Assembly: GCF_900176275.1 (NCBI RefSeq)
Contig: NZ_FWXD01000012.1
Location: 79,018 to 142,343, forward strand
Direction of reading: 5' to 3'
Source of the DNA: Andreprevotia lacus DSM 23236
Lineage (GTDB): Bacteria > Pseudomonadota > Gammaproteobacteria > Burkholderiales > Chitinibacteraceae
DNA: 63,326 nucleotides
The notes under the pieces: model-generated
Seen by the model: only the letters and a program-made list of their open reading frames with translations
Told to the model about the DNA's origin: nothing
The model's database searches: none
Part shown: one piece after another, positions 17,901 to 26,049 of the stretch
How the letters are laid out: every line of letters starts with the position of its first letter
Numbering within the stretch: position 1 is the first letter of the stretch
Translations under genes and position numbers: made by a program

Positions 17901-18809
17901 GATTTCGCGCTCGCCGGGCAGGAATACCAGCACGTCGCCGCTGCCGTCGTGGCGCCACAGGTATTCCACCTCGCGTACGATGGCTTCTTCCATCTCGATT
18001 TCGGCGTCGTCCTCGTCGCGGCTTTGCAGCGGGGCATAGCGTACTTCCACCGGATAGGTGCGGCCGGAGACTTCCAGTACCGGGGCATCGTTGAAGTGCC
18101 TGGAGAAGCGGTCGGCATCGATGGTGGCCGACGTGACGATGACTTTCAGGTCGGGCCGGTGCGGCAGCAGCTGCTTGAGAAAGCCCAGCAGGAAGTCGAT
18201 GTTCAGACTGCGCTCGTGCGCTTCGTCGACGATGATGGTGTCGTAGTTGGCCAGATAACGATCCGACATCGTTTCGGCCAGTAGGATGCCATCGGTCATC
18301 AGCTTGATGTAGCTGTCGCCGGTCGATTGGTCGGTAAAGCGCACCTTGTAGCCGACGATGCTGCCCAGCTCGGATTGCAGTTCTTGCGCGATGCGGCTGG
18401 CAACCGAGCGCGCGGCCAGGCGGCGTGGCTGGGTGTGGCCGATCAGACCGTTGACGCCACGACCCAATTCCAGACAAATCTTGGGAATCTGCGTGGTTTT
18501 GCCCGAGCCGGTTTCACCACAGATGATCACCACCTGGTTGTCGCGGATGGCCGCAGCGATCTCGTCCCGCTTCTGGTTGACTGGCAGGTTGTCGTCGAAT
18601 TCGGGCTTGGGCAGGCGTTCGCGGCGCCGGGTGGTTTTCTCGGCAGCGGTGATCAGCTCGCGCTCCAGTTCGGCCGCCATACGCTCTGACGGCTTGCCAT
18701 CGGCCAGCCGGCCGGCGAGGGTGCGCAGCTTTCTTTCCAGCGCCCAACGGTCGCGGGCGGAGACGAATTCGAGGCGGTTGCTAAGTTCGGACAGACTGGC
18801 GTGGGACAT
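14922..18809 (-). CDS. hrpA: ATP-dependent RNA helicase HrpA (DEAH box)
   Basis: HrpA is a DEAH/RHA helicase that acts on mRNA and stalled ribosomes in proteobacteria. The 1295-residue length fits the family. Motifs seen in order: Walker A GETGSGKT at 98-105, DEAH in VDEAHERS near 195, SAT in VTSATID, then helicase C with TNVAETSLT and QRSGRCGR. A helicase-associated domain and the long HrpA-specific C-terminal region follow. The start gives MSHASLSELSNRLEF. The stop lies in an inverted repeat CCGCTAGCG/CGCTAGCGG (14898-14928) that might act in termination, though no U-tract follows. Confidence 0.96.
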   Translation of the reverse strand: MSHASLSELSNRLEFVSARDRWALERKLRTLAGRLADGKPSERMAAELERELITAAEKTTRRRERLPKPEFDDNLPVNQKRDEIAAAIRDNQVVIICGETGSGKTTQIPKICLELGRGVNGLIGHTQPRRLAARSVASRIAQELQSELGSIVGYKVRFTDQSTGDSYIKLMTDGILLAETMSDRYLANYDTIIVDEAHERSLNIDFLLGFLKQLLPHRPDLKVIVTSATIDADRFSRHFNDAPVLEVSGRTYPVEVRYAPLQSRDEDDAEIEMEEAIVREVEYLWRHDGSGDVLVFLPGEREIRETAEEFRRAKLRDAEVIPLFARLSNEDQQRIFRPGNGRRVVLATNVAETSLTVPGIRYVVDTGLARIKRYSPRAKVEQLQVEPISQASARQRSGRCGRVSSGICVRLYSEDDFNLRAGFTDPEIIRTSLAAVILRMAALKLGAVDQFPFLEAPSGKLIADGYAQLHELGAVDDDNQLTPVGKQLARLPVDPRIGRMLLAGHDNLCLAEILIIASGLSVQDPRDRPFEAREAADRAQAKFTDEKSDFLSYLHLWTFFERAQNEKTSNKQLLNLCHDNFLSYLRMREWRDLYRQLADTVEDLEWRLNQTPGTYEQIHKALMTGLLGSLGMKQPENDEYLGARGLKFNIFPGSCLKKARPKWIVAGSLVETTKVFGRTVAAIEPDWVERIAAHLTSKQYFEPHWEKDRGEVVASERVTLYGLPIVNRRRVSYGRINPAEAREIFIRQALVQFNYKSNAKFFDHNMELLLEIEELEHKARRQDVLVDEEALFRFFDAIVPADVVGGASFEQWRKKAEQAEPKVLYLTREFLMSHSASSITEDQFPLFFRLAEAKLPLAYRFEPGHPLDGVTLTLPLHQLNRVNHAVFDWVVPGMLREKITLLVKSLPKAIRRLCVPVPEFATRMLTDLDSADREAPLLPQLAQAVTRGAGQPVSADDFDASDLPQHLLMNFRIVDDGRQELASGRDLIAIRAQLGDAAQLTFRDEADDGGIEKTGLTKWDFGDLPASLTIKRQGRKLTGYPALVAEEASCGIALFDTRHAADTAHREGVVQLLRIELKEHVKQLEKSVPNFQQLAIALRALGNPDMLMADIVTAICNRAFLGDDEAPRSKKDFDSQKARAKVRLPSVRDAVIRTLTDVVVEYAPLAALLNKPGQIHGELKQQLGQLVYNGFLAATTWEQMPRLPLYIKAIRVRLDKRVQNPARDIQRAAELAELWQRWQQELEKWQREGRDTAPLLPFRWMLEELRISLFAQELRTPYPVSLKRLNKIWEEITRR

Positions 18810-18844
18810 CGGCGGGCGCGTGGACTAAATCGGCGCCGATTTTA

Positions 18845-20113
18845 TCACGCGTTGATGCGGACCTTGGGGGTAAAGTCCTTGAAAATCAGCAGCTGGGCGC
18901 TGCGTTCGCCCTGCGAAATGGAGTGAATCTGGCACGGCCAGCGTTTGCCGCTGTGGTTGCTGATGAATTCGTGGTGCGTGCCGGCCAGCAATGCATCGGC
19001 ATCGGCGGTAAAGGCGCCAAGTGGCCGGCCCAGCATGGCCGACGGCGGCGTATTCAGTTGCTCGCATACGTGCAGGTTGGCAAATTCCACAATGCCGTCG
19101 CGCACCAGCATGAAGGCGACCGGCAGCGCATCGGCCACATCGCCGGCCAGCGGGTCGGTAACGGCCAGTGCGGCTTCGGCCGCCTTGACGTGGCTGATGT
19201 CGATGGCGATGGACAAGATATAGATATCCCCCTCGCGTACCAGCGGCTGCTTGGTGATGTCGAACCAGTGCGTGCGGCCGTTGGGCAAGGTCCAGTGATC
19301 GACAATGCGGATGGTGGCGCCGTCTTCCAGTACCTCTTTGTCACCCTCGGTAAACGGCTGCTCGCCATCGTCGATACCCATGTGCGACTGCATCAGCAGC
19401 TCGTGGCCCAGGGTGGCCTGCGTGGCACGGTTCACCAGCAGGAAGCGGCCATGCTTGTCGCGCACATAGATCAGATTGGGGCTGGAGTCGATGATCTGGT
19501 GCACGAATAGCTGCTGATTGAACAGCGCTTCTTCGGTGTCCTTCAGATCGGTGATATCACGGATCAACGCCACGCAGTTCTTGTTCGAGCGCGGTTGCAG
19601 GCGGGCTTCGAAGGCGCGGCTTTTGCCGTCATCGCCGGTGAGCTGGTATTCAAACTGCTGCGGCTGCTGCGAGCTTTGTACGGCAATCAAGCCTTCGAGA
19701 TACTGTCGTGCAATGCGCGCCGGCAGCAGGGTGGTGAGCTTGGCTTCGTTTTCCTGCGTGCTGGGGTGGTGCGACAGGCTGCTTTTATTCAGTGGTGTCA
19801 CTACGCGTTTGCCGTGGTCGATCAGCCAGATCAGGTCGGGCAGGCAGGCGTAGATGTCGTGGGTTTTTTCCAGCGCGAATTCAGTAGGGACGGTGAGCGT
19901 GGAGGTCGCCGGTTCGACCGCTTGTGCCGGCTGGCGCAAATAGAGTGCGTAAACCAGGCAGGCCAGCAGCCCGAGTTCGACCAGGCCCAGTACGAAGCTG
20001 TAGCGCGGGTGACTCAAAGTTGCGATCAACACCAGCAGCAGCATGCCCACAGCCAGCGGCACGTGGCGGACGAAGTTGGGCGTAGCGGCAGCTTGGCGTG
20101 CGTGCGTGGTCAT
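18845..20113 (-). CDS. Membrane-anchored multi-PAS protein without a recognised output domain
   Basis: This 422-residue protein has two close hydrophobic segments near the N-terminus: PLAVGMLLLVLIATL, and FVLGLVELGLLACLVYALYL. They form a hairpin anchor. PAS-like units then occupy about 90-200 (ACLPDLIWLIDHGKR), 205-325 (IIDSSPNLIYVRDKHGRFLLVN, with the usual PAC ending) and 335-420 (ALPVAFMLVRDGIVEFAN). The sequence ends right after the last PAS, so no kinase, GGDEF, EAL or HTH output is present. The start at 20113 was chosen as the first ATG before the anchor; an in-frame extension to 20188 is possible. Signalling would need a partner. Confidence 0.75.
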   Translation of the reverse strand: MTTHARQAAATPNFVRHVPLAVGMLLLVLIATLSHPRYSFVLGLVELGLLACLVYALYLRQPAQAVEPATSTLTVPTEFALEKTHDIYACLPDLIWLIDHGKRVVTPLNKSSLSHHPSTQENEAKLTTLLPARIARQYLEGLIAVQSSQQPQQFEYQLTGDDGKSRAFEARLQPRSNKNCVALIRDITDLKDTEEALFNQQLFVHQIIDSSPNLIYVRDKHGRFLLVNRATQATLGHELLMQSHMGIDDGEQPFTEGDKEVLEDGATIRIVDHWTLPNGRTHWFDITKQPLVREGDIYILSIAIDISHVKAAEAALAVTDPLAGDVADALPVAFMLVRDGIVEFANLHVCEQLNTPPSAMLGRPLGAFTADADALLAGTHHEFISNHSGKRWPCQIHSISQGERSAQLLIFKDFTPKVRINA

Positions 20114-20259
20114 GCCGTAAGGGTTTTGATATACACGGGGTACAGTGTAACGATAGTCCGGCGGCTTGGCATCTACCAGCGCGAACATTATAAAAACGTA
20201 ATTTTACTTGGGGGTTTGCCCGCGAAGGGTGGGGCAGCGTGACGCATCTTGGTAGATGC

Positions 20260-20336
20260 TGGCGGAGCGGACGGGACTCGAACCCGCGACCCCCGGCGTG
20301 ACAGGCCGGTATTCTAACCAACTGAACTACCGCTCC
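20260..20336 (-). tRNA. tRNA-Asp (GTC)
   Basis: It is 77 nt with CCA encoded. The acceptor stem GGAGCGG/CCGCTCC, T-arm GGTTCGAGTCC, and anticodon loop CTGTCAC with GTC at 20300-20302 all pair as expected. It is followed, across a 36-bp spacer, by the tRNA-Val gene on the same strand. Confidence 0.97.
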
Positions 20337-20372
20337 GCAGCGGTTCTCTGACGTACTCAGCAACAGGGTTGC

Positions 20373-20448
20373 TGGTGGGTGGTGACGGGATCGAACCGCC
20401 GACATTCTGCGTGTAAGGCAGACGCTCTACCAACTGAGCTAACCACCC
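20373..20448 (-). tRNA. tRNA-Val (TAC)
   Basis: It is 76 nt with CCA encoded. The acceptor stem GGGTGGT/ACCACCC, D-arm AGCTCAGTTGGTAGAGC, anticodon TAC at 20413-20415, and T-loop GGTTCGATCC are all present. It lies upstream of tRNA-Asp and was probably transcribed with it. Confidence 0.97.
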
Positions 20449-20599
20449 CCTCGTCGAGAGAGGGCGAATTAAACCATGGGCCTTTAGGGTCGTCAATACC
20501 TTTTTGCGAAGTTTTGTTGTTTCTGGTTTGCGATAGTGCAGTGTCACATGTTTTGTATACACTGCACCTCTTGTCTGACGTTGGCCTGAAAGCTTGCTC

Positions 20600-21433
20600 G
20601 TGAAACCGTTTCTGTCCGTGAATCCCGTCCGTATTCAGGCCATGTTGAAGGTGCTTGAAGCCCTGCTGGTCATTGTGCTCGCCTGGGTTGTGGCAGGCTT
20701 GTTGTGGCAACTGGCCGGTACATCGAAGGCGGTGCGTCTGGCACCTGCTGCCACGCCGCCGCGCGCCGCAGAAGTAAACTGGACGCGCGCGCTGGACTGG
20801 TTTGGTCATGCTGCACCCGTGCAGACGCAGGCCAGCACGTTCAACGCACAACTGGTTGCGGTCTTTGCCGGCAACGATAAAGAAAGCGTGGCGATTTTCT
20901 CCGGCCTGCAAGCCAATAACGTGGCGGTCAAAGTGGGCGAGGAGCTGCAACCCGGCGTGAAGCTGGTGCGCGTGGCCAGCGAAGTGGCCGTGATCGAACG
21001 CAATGGCAGCCGTGAAGAGATTCCGCTGCTGCGCAATGGCGCACCGGTTGCTGGCCTGGTGGCCAGCGGTGGCATTCCCGTCCCCGCCGCAGCGGTACCC
21101 GGTGTCGAGCCGCCGGCCGATGGCCCGGCCAATAACGTGACGCGTGGCCAGATGGCCGCCGCAATGCAAAGCGTGAATATTGCAGACTGGTCCAAGGGCT
21201 TGAGCCTGGCCAAGGATGGCGGTCTGCAGATTGACAATGTGGCACAGCAACCGTTTGCCCGCACTTTGCAACTGCAGCAGGGGGACGTGATGAAAAGCGT
21301 GAACGGCAAACCGTTGACCCAGCTTTCCGAGATTTCCTTCCTCTATACCGTATTCAGCCAGCAAAGCCAGGTCACGCTTGTCATACAGCGTCACGATAAT
21401 CCGCTTTCCCTGAAATACCAGATTCAACCTTGA
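20600..21433 (+). CDS. gspC: Type II secretion system protein GspC
   Basis: GspC is the inner-membrane clamp that couples the secretin to the inner-membrane platform. A single membrane helix (about residues 17-37, VLEALLVIVLAWVVAGLLW) is followed by an HR domain (FNAQLVAVFAG to IERNGSREEIPL, about 90-150), a Pro/Ala linker, and a PDZ-like C-terminal domain. The start is uncertain: GTG at 20600 is chosen; TTG at 20594 or ATG at 20642 are possible. The stop overlaps the region just before gspD. Length is 277 residues. Confidence 0.86.
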   Translation: MKPFLSVNPVRIQAMLKVLEALLVIVLAWVVAGLLWQLAGTSKAVRLAPAATPPRAAEVNWTRALDWFGHAAPVQTQASTFNAQLVAVFAGNDKESVAIFSGLQANNVAVKVGEELQPGVKLVRVASEVAVIERNGSREEIPLLRNGAPVAGLVASGGIPVPAAAVPGVEPPADGPANNVTRGQMAAAMQSVNIADWSKGLSLAKDGGLQIDNVAQQPFARTLQLQQGDVMKSVNGKPLTQLSEISFLYTVFSQQSQVTLVIQRHDNPLSLKYQIQP

Positions 21434-21441
21434 GATCTACC

Positions 21442-23547
21442 ATGAAGCTTTCCTTCAAGCGCTCTGCTGCCGCCCTGTTGCTGGCATGTGCCGGTCTGGC
21501 CCATGCGGCGGACGACAAGATGACGCTCAACTTCGTCAATGCCGATATCGAATCGACCGTGCGTGCAGTCGGCCTGATTGCCGGCAAGAATTTCATCATT
21601 GATCCGCGCGTGAAGGGCACGATCAATATCGTGTCGTCCCAGCCGGTCGAAAAATCATCGGTCTACGGCATTCTGCTGGCAGCATTGCGCCAGCAAGGCT
21701 TTACCGCCGTCGAGAAGGGCAATCTGGTACGCATCCTGCCCGAGGCAGATGCCAAACAGCACTACAGTGCCACGGTGGACAAGGCGGGCAAGGTGTCGGG
21801 CGACCGTATCGTGACCCAGGTGTTTCCGCTGCAATATGAATCAGCCAACCAGATGGTGCCCATCCTGCGCCCGCTGATTTCGCCCAACAACGCCATTTCG
21901 GCCTATCTGCCCGGTAATGCGCTGGTCATCACCGATTACGCCGACAACATCACCCGGCTGGACCAGATCATCCGCAACATCGATCAACCGCCAAGCAACG
22001 ATGTATTTCCGATCCGTCTCAAATACGCGTCGGCACTGGATGTGGCGCAAACCCTGAGTCGCCTGATGCCCGAGTTGTCGCTGCAGACCGGCCAGGCATT
22101 GGTGCCCAACGCCGATGGCGTGAAGCGCAGCACGCTGGTGCCGGATGTACGCACCAACAGCCTGCTGATCCGTAGCGAGAACCCGGTCAGCGCACAGCAG
22201 ATTCGCAAGCTGATCGATGTACTCGATCAACCGGGTGCAGCCGGCAATATCCATGTGGTTTATCTGAAGAACGCCGAGGCCACCAAACTGGCTGCCACGC
22301 TCAAGGGCATCCTCACCGGCCAGGACAGTGGCAGCAGCAACGGCAGCAGTGGCGGCTTCAGCAGCCCGACCCTGTCGGTCAATGCCAGCAGTACCAGCGG
22401 TGGCAGCAGCACGGCATCCAGCACGCCAGTCCAGACCAGTGCCGGAAGTAGCAGTACCAACAGTGCGGCCAGCGTGCAGGTGGGCGGTGCCACGGTGCTG
22501 ATTCAGGCCGATGCGATGACCAATTCGCTGATCGTGACTGCACCGGACAATGTATATAACAACCTGCGTACCGTGATCGACAAGCTCGACATGCGCCGTG
22601 CGCAGGTTTACGTCGAAGCGATGATCGCCGAAGTCAATGTGTCCAAGGTGGGCGAGTTCGGCGTGCAGTGGCTGCTGGGCGGTGGTGGCGACAATGTGTC
22701 CGGCGTGGGTTTCAGCTCGCTGGGCACACTCAGCAACAGCCTGACCAACATCATCAGCGCCGTCATCAAGAAAGACCCGACCTCGTTGGGCACGGGCGCC
22801 ACCTTTGGCGTGGTGAACGGCAATCCGTTCAAGGATGGCGGCAAGACGCCGACCCTGGGCATACTGGCCACCGCATTGCAGAACAACGGCGATGCCAACA
22901 TCCTGTCCACGCCCAACCTGCTGACGCTGGATAACGAAGAAGCGCAGATCATGGTGGGCAAGAACATTCCCATTGTGACCGGTACGCAGTCTTCCACCGG
23001 CAGCAACCCCAATCCGTTTACTACGGTCGAGCGCAAGGACATCGGCATCACGCTGAAGATCAAGCCGCAGGTCTCCGAGGGCGGCAGCATCACGCTGCAT
23101 GTCTATCAGGAGGTGTCGGATATCGACAGCACGGTGAACACCAGCGGCGCCGGCATTGCCACCAGCAAGCGGGCGATCGACTCCAAGGTGCTGGTCGACA
23201 ATGGCCAGATCATCGTGCTGGGCGGGCTGATTGAGAACAAGCTGTCCAATACTGCCAACAAGATTCCGGGGCTGGGCGATCTGCCTGGGCTGGGCAGCCT
23301 GTTCCGTTACGATTCGCGCAGCTGGCAGAAAACCAATCTGATGGTGTTCCTGCGCCCGGTGGTGCTGCGCGATGGCGAGGCCAGCCGTGTGCTGTCCAAC
23401 GAGCGCTATCAATACCTGCGCGGTGAACAAGGTGCGTTTGATATTCCGTCGCGCTTCGGCCTGCCCGACCTGCCCAAGCTGCAACTTCCTGCGGATTCGG
23501 CGACCAGCCCAAGCGGAAAAGCCGCCGAGCCGGCCAAGCAGCCATGA
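21442..23547 (+). CDS. gspD: Type II secretion system secretin GspD
   Basis: GspD forms the outer-membrane channel of the type II secretion system. The ATG at 21442 begins a clear signal peptide (MKLSFKRSAAALLLACAGL). N0-N3 domains follow, with repeated motifs such as FIIDPRVKGTINIVS and LVITDYADNI. Then comes the C-terminal secretin barrel with VPGLGDLPGLG-type signature (IPGLGDLPGLGSLFRY). A Ser/Gly/Thr-rich stretch at about residues 293-350 (22320-22470) interrupts the N3 region, as in other secretins. No S-domain for a pilotin is obvious at the Pro-rich C-terminus. It overlaps gspE by 4 bases. Confidence 0.95.
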   Translation: MKLSFKRSAAALLLACAGLAHAADDKMTLNFVNADIESTVRAVGLIAGKNFIIDPRVKGTINIVSSQPVEKSSVYGILLAALRQQGFTAVEKGNLVRILPEADAKQHYSATVDKAGKVSGDRIVTQVFPLQYESANQMVPILRPLISPNNAISAYLPGNALVITDYADNITRLDQIIRNIDQPPSNDVFPIRLKYASALDVAQTLSRLMPELSLQTGQALVPNADGVKRSTLVPDVRTNSLLIRSENPVSAQQIRKLIDVLDQPGAAGNIHVVYLKNAEATKLAATLKGILTGQDSGSSNGSSGGFSSPTLSVNASSTSGGSSTASSTPVQTSAGSSSTNSAASVQVGGATVLIQADAMTNSLIVTAPDNVYNNLRTVIDKLDMRRAQVYVEAMIAEVNVSKVGEFGVQWLLGGGGDNVSGVGFSSLGTLSNSLTNIISAVIKKDPTSLGTGATFGVVNGNPFKDGGKTPTLGILATALQNNGDANILSTPNLLTLDNEEAQIMVGKNIPIVTGTQSSTGSNPNPFTTVERKDIGITLKIKPQVSEGGSITLHVYQEVSDIDSTVNTSGAGIATSKRAIDSKVLVDNGQIIVLGGLIENKLSNTANKIPGLGDLPGLGSLFRYDSRSWQKTNLMVFLRPVVLRDGEASRVLSNERYQYLRGEQGAFDIPSRFGLPDLPKLQLPADSATSPSGKAAEPAKQP

Positions 23548-25013
23548 GCGAACGTCTTGTCCCTTATCACTACGCGCGTGAACACGGCGTAGTCGATGCC
23601 GCGCGCGACGAGCGTGCGGTGCAGGTGTGGCTGCGCAAGGGTGGCTCGTTGTCGGCATTGAACGAGCTGCGCCGCATCGCCGCGCGGCCGCTCGATATCG
23701 TGCTGCTTGAGGCCGACGATTTCGACCAGCGGCTGGGCACGCTGTACAGCGGCGATGGCGCGCATTCGTCCACCGTGGCGGGCGATCTGGAACAGCATAT
23801 CGACCTGTCGCGGCTGGCGCAGGACGTGCCCGAAGTCGAAGACTTGCTCGAGGCCGAGGGCGATGCGCCCATCATCCGTCTGATCAATGCGCTGCTGACC
23901 GAAGCCCTGCGCGAAGGCGCATCCGACTTGCATGTCGAGCCGTTCGAGACGCGCTCGGTGGTGCGTTTCCGTGTCGATGGCCAGTTGCGCGATGTGCTCG
24001 AACCCAAGCGTGCGCTGCATGCCGCGCTGGTGTCGCGCATCAAGGTCATGGCCGGGCTGGATATTGCCGAGAAGCGCTTGCCGCAGGATGGCCGCATCAC
24101 CTTGCGCATCGCCGGGCGACCAGTGGACGTGCGGGTATCGACGTTGCCGACCGGGCACGGCGAGCGCGTGGTGCTGCGTCTGCTGGACAAATCGGCCGGC
24201 CGGCTGAATCTGGAAAAGCTCGGCATGGTTGGCGATACGCTGATCAAGCTGGAAAAACTGCTGCAGCAGCCGCACGGCATCATCCTTGTCACCGGGCCGA
24301 CCGGCTCGGGCAAGACCACTACCCTGTATGCGGCGCTGTCGCGCATGGATGCCACCAGCAGCAACATCATGACGGTGGAAGACCCGATCGAATACGATCT
24401 GGACGGCGTGGGCCAGACGCAGGTGAACCCGCGCATCGACATGAGCTTTGCCCGCGCACTGCGCGCCATTCTGCGCCAGGACCCGGACGTGATCATGATC
24501 GGTGAAATCCGCGATCTGGAAACCGCACAGATTGCCGTGCAGGCTTCGCTGACCGGCCATCTGGTGCTGGCTACGCTGCACACCAATGATGCGGCCAGCG
24601 CGGTGACACGGCTGACCGATATGGGCGTCGAGCCTTTCCTGTTGTCGTCGTCGCTGCTGGGCGTGCTGGCGCAGCGGCTGGCACGGACCTTGTGCCCGGC
24701 CTGCAAGCAGCCGCATGCCATTACGGCTGCCGAGGCAGCCGAAGCCGGCGTACCGGGCGGCGCCACGCTGTATCAGGCGGTGGGTTGTGAGGAATGCGGC
24801 CACACCGGCTATCGTGGCCGTACCGGTTTGTATGAGCTGTTTGTGGTGGATGCAGAGCTGCAGGGCATGATCCACGCACAGGCGGCCGAGCAGGAACTCA
24901 AGCGCGACGCCGCTGCCAAGGGCATGCTGTCCTTGCGGCAGGATGGCGTGCGCCGGGCTGCTGCAGGTAGTACCAGTCTGGAGGAAGTCTGGCGCGTGAC
25001 GCGCGACGCTTGA
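23544..25013 (+). CDS. gspE: Type II secretion system ATPase GspE
   Basis: GspE is the hexameric ATPase that powers pseudopilus assembly. The 489-residue protein has an N1E-like region, then ASDLHVEP (family start of the ATPase module), Walker A GPTGSGKT at 251-258, an Asp box (MTVEDPIEYDL), Walker B (DVIMIGEIRD), and a His box (LATLHTNDA). A four-cysteine zinc motif follows: C384/C387 and C415/C418, typical of GspE rather than PilT. No gspF follows, and the remaining gsp genes are not in this window, so the system is split. Confidence 0.95.
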   Translation: MSERLVPYHYAREHGVVDAARDERAVQVWLRKGGSLSALNELRRIAARPLDIVLLEADDFDQRLGTLYSGDGAHSSTVAGDLEQHIDLSRLAQDVPEVEDLLEAEGDAPIIRLINALLTEALREGASDLHVEPFETRSVVRFRVDGQLRDVLEPKRALHAALVSRIKVMAGLDIAEKRLPQDGRITLRIAGRPVDVRVSTLPTGHGERVVLRLLDKSAGRLNLEKLGMVGDTLIKLEKLLQQPHGIILVTGPTGSGKTTTLYAALSRMDATSSNIMTVEDPIEYDLDGVGQTQVNPRIDMSFARALRAILRQDPDVIMIGEIRDLETAQIAVQASLTGHLVLATLHTNDAASAVTRLTDMGVEPFLLSSSLLGVLAQRLARTLCPACKQPHAITAAEAAEAGVPGGATLYQAVGCEECGHTGYRGRTGLYELFVVDAELQGMIHAQAAEQELKRDAAAKGMLSLRQDGVRRAAAGSTSLEEVWRVTRDA

Positions 25014-25108
25014 CAGTGCGCAGCCCGGGCTAGCGGTTGTCGGCCAGCCTGCAGCAGGGCCGTCCGGTCGCGTATAGTGAATCGCGCAGACGACAGTGGG
25101 AGAGGGGA

Positions 25109-25429
25109 ATGCGGTCAGGTTTACGCGCGCAGGATCAGCGCAGTGCGGTGCGCGTTCCCATGCAGTGCGGTGCGCGCATCCGTACGCTGGACCTGGGGAT
25201 GTCGTATTACGGTGATTGCATCGACCTCAGCGTATCCGGCCTGACGATACGCAGCATGTTCGTGCCGCGTCCCAATGAATTACTCGAAGTCTGTGTGATG
25301 CCCCCCAAGCAGGGCGGGAGCATTTCGGCGCCGTTGACGGTAAAGGCACGCGTAGTACGCTGTCACCGGGTGGACAAGAACAAGGGCCTGTTCGAGCTGG
25401 GCCTGGAAATCTGCGAGATCGTGCGATGA
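25109..25429 (+). CDS. PilZ-domain protein, c-di-GMP receptor candidate
   Basis: It is predicted to bind c-di-GMP as a single-domain protein of 106 residues. The first ligand motif is RSAVR near residue 12 (RxxxR) and the second is DLSVSG near residue 40 (D/NxSxxG), with the barrel strands between and after. The ATG at 25109 follows a strong purine-rich site (GAGAGGGG) and is preferred to longer in-frame starts. It is placed 95 bp after gspE and ends overlapped by the next start, so it may link c-di-GMP to secretion or to the neighbouring envelope protein. Confidence 0.85.
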   Translation: MRSGLRAQDQRSAVRVPMQCGARIRTLDLGMSYYGDCIDLSVSGLTIRSMFVPRPNELLEVCVMPPKQGGSISAPLTVKARVVRCHRVDKNKGLFELGLEICEIVR

Positions 25430-26004
25430 AACGATGCATACCGGTTGCGCTGGCGCTGTGGAGCAGCGTCGTCATGGTGGCGGCGCAGGCCGACAATCCG
25501 CCCGTGCAGGTGGATGCAAAACGCGATGGCGACAAGGTGCTGATCTCGGCCTCGTTCACGGCCGATGTGCCCAAGGAGCTGGTCTGGCAGGTGATGATCG
25601 ATTTCGACCACATGGCCGAGTTCATGCCGCGGCTGGCGCAAAGCCGCGTGGTGCAGCGCGAGGGTGACCGCCTCACCGTCAATCAGCATGGCAGCGTACA
25701 TGTCGGCTTCTTCGACATCCCGTTTGATTCGACACGCGAAATCCAGCTCAAGCCCCCGGGTGAACTCGATTCACGCGCCATCGGCGGCAACAACGGGCCG
25801 ATGCAAAGCGTGGCCACCCTGACGCAGCAAGGCCGCCAGACCGTGATAAGCTACCACGCCGAATGGCAGCCCACGTCCGGCTTCATGGCCAGCTTGGGGG
25901 TAGACCTGATCAAGTCGCAACTGGGCGAGCAGTTTGGCGCCATGCGGCAAGAAATGCTGCGTCGTGCAGCACGCAACTCATCACAGACGGCAGCCATACC
26001 ATAG
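25426..26004 (+). CDS. Secreted SRPBCC (START-like) protein
   Basis: This 192-residue protein begins with a signal peptide (KRCIPVALALWSSVVMVAAQA). A Bet v1/START-like fold follows, with ADVPKELVWQVMIDFDHMAEFMPRL near residue 45-70. That segment is characteristic of polyketide-cyclase/SRPBCC proteins, which bind hydrophobic ligands. The later strand block HAEWQPTSGFM and the long C-terminal helix also fit. The start overlaps the stop of the PilZ gene (ATGA), so the two are probably one transcript. It would lie in the periplasm; the ligand is unknown. Confidence 0.7.
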   Translation: MKRCIPVALALWSSVVMVAAQADNPPVQVDAKRDGDKVLISASFTADVPKELVWQVMIDFDHMAEFMPRLAQSRVVQREGDRLTVNQHGSVHVGFFDIPFDSTREIQLKPPGELDSRAIGGNNGPMQSVATLTQQGRQTVISYHAEWQPTSGFMASLGVDLIKSQLGEQFGAMRQEMLRRAARNSSQTAAIP

Positions 26005-26049
26005 CTCGCCCTGCCTGTTTTCCCGCATTCAATTTCACCGGCTTCATGC

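Noticed and set aside
18828-18843. Palindrome between the PAS gene and hrpA as terminator
   Set aside because: The stem has no loop and no U-tract, so it was not listed as a terminator.
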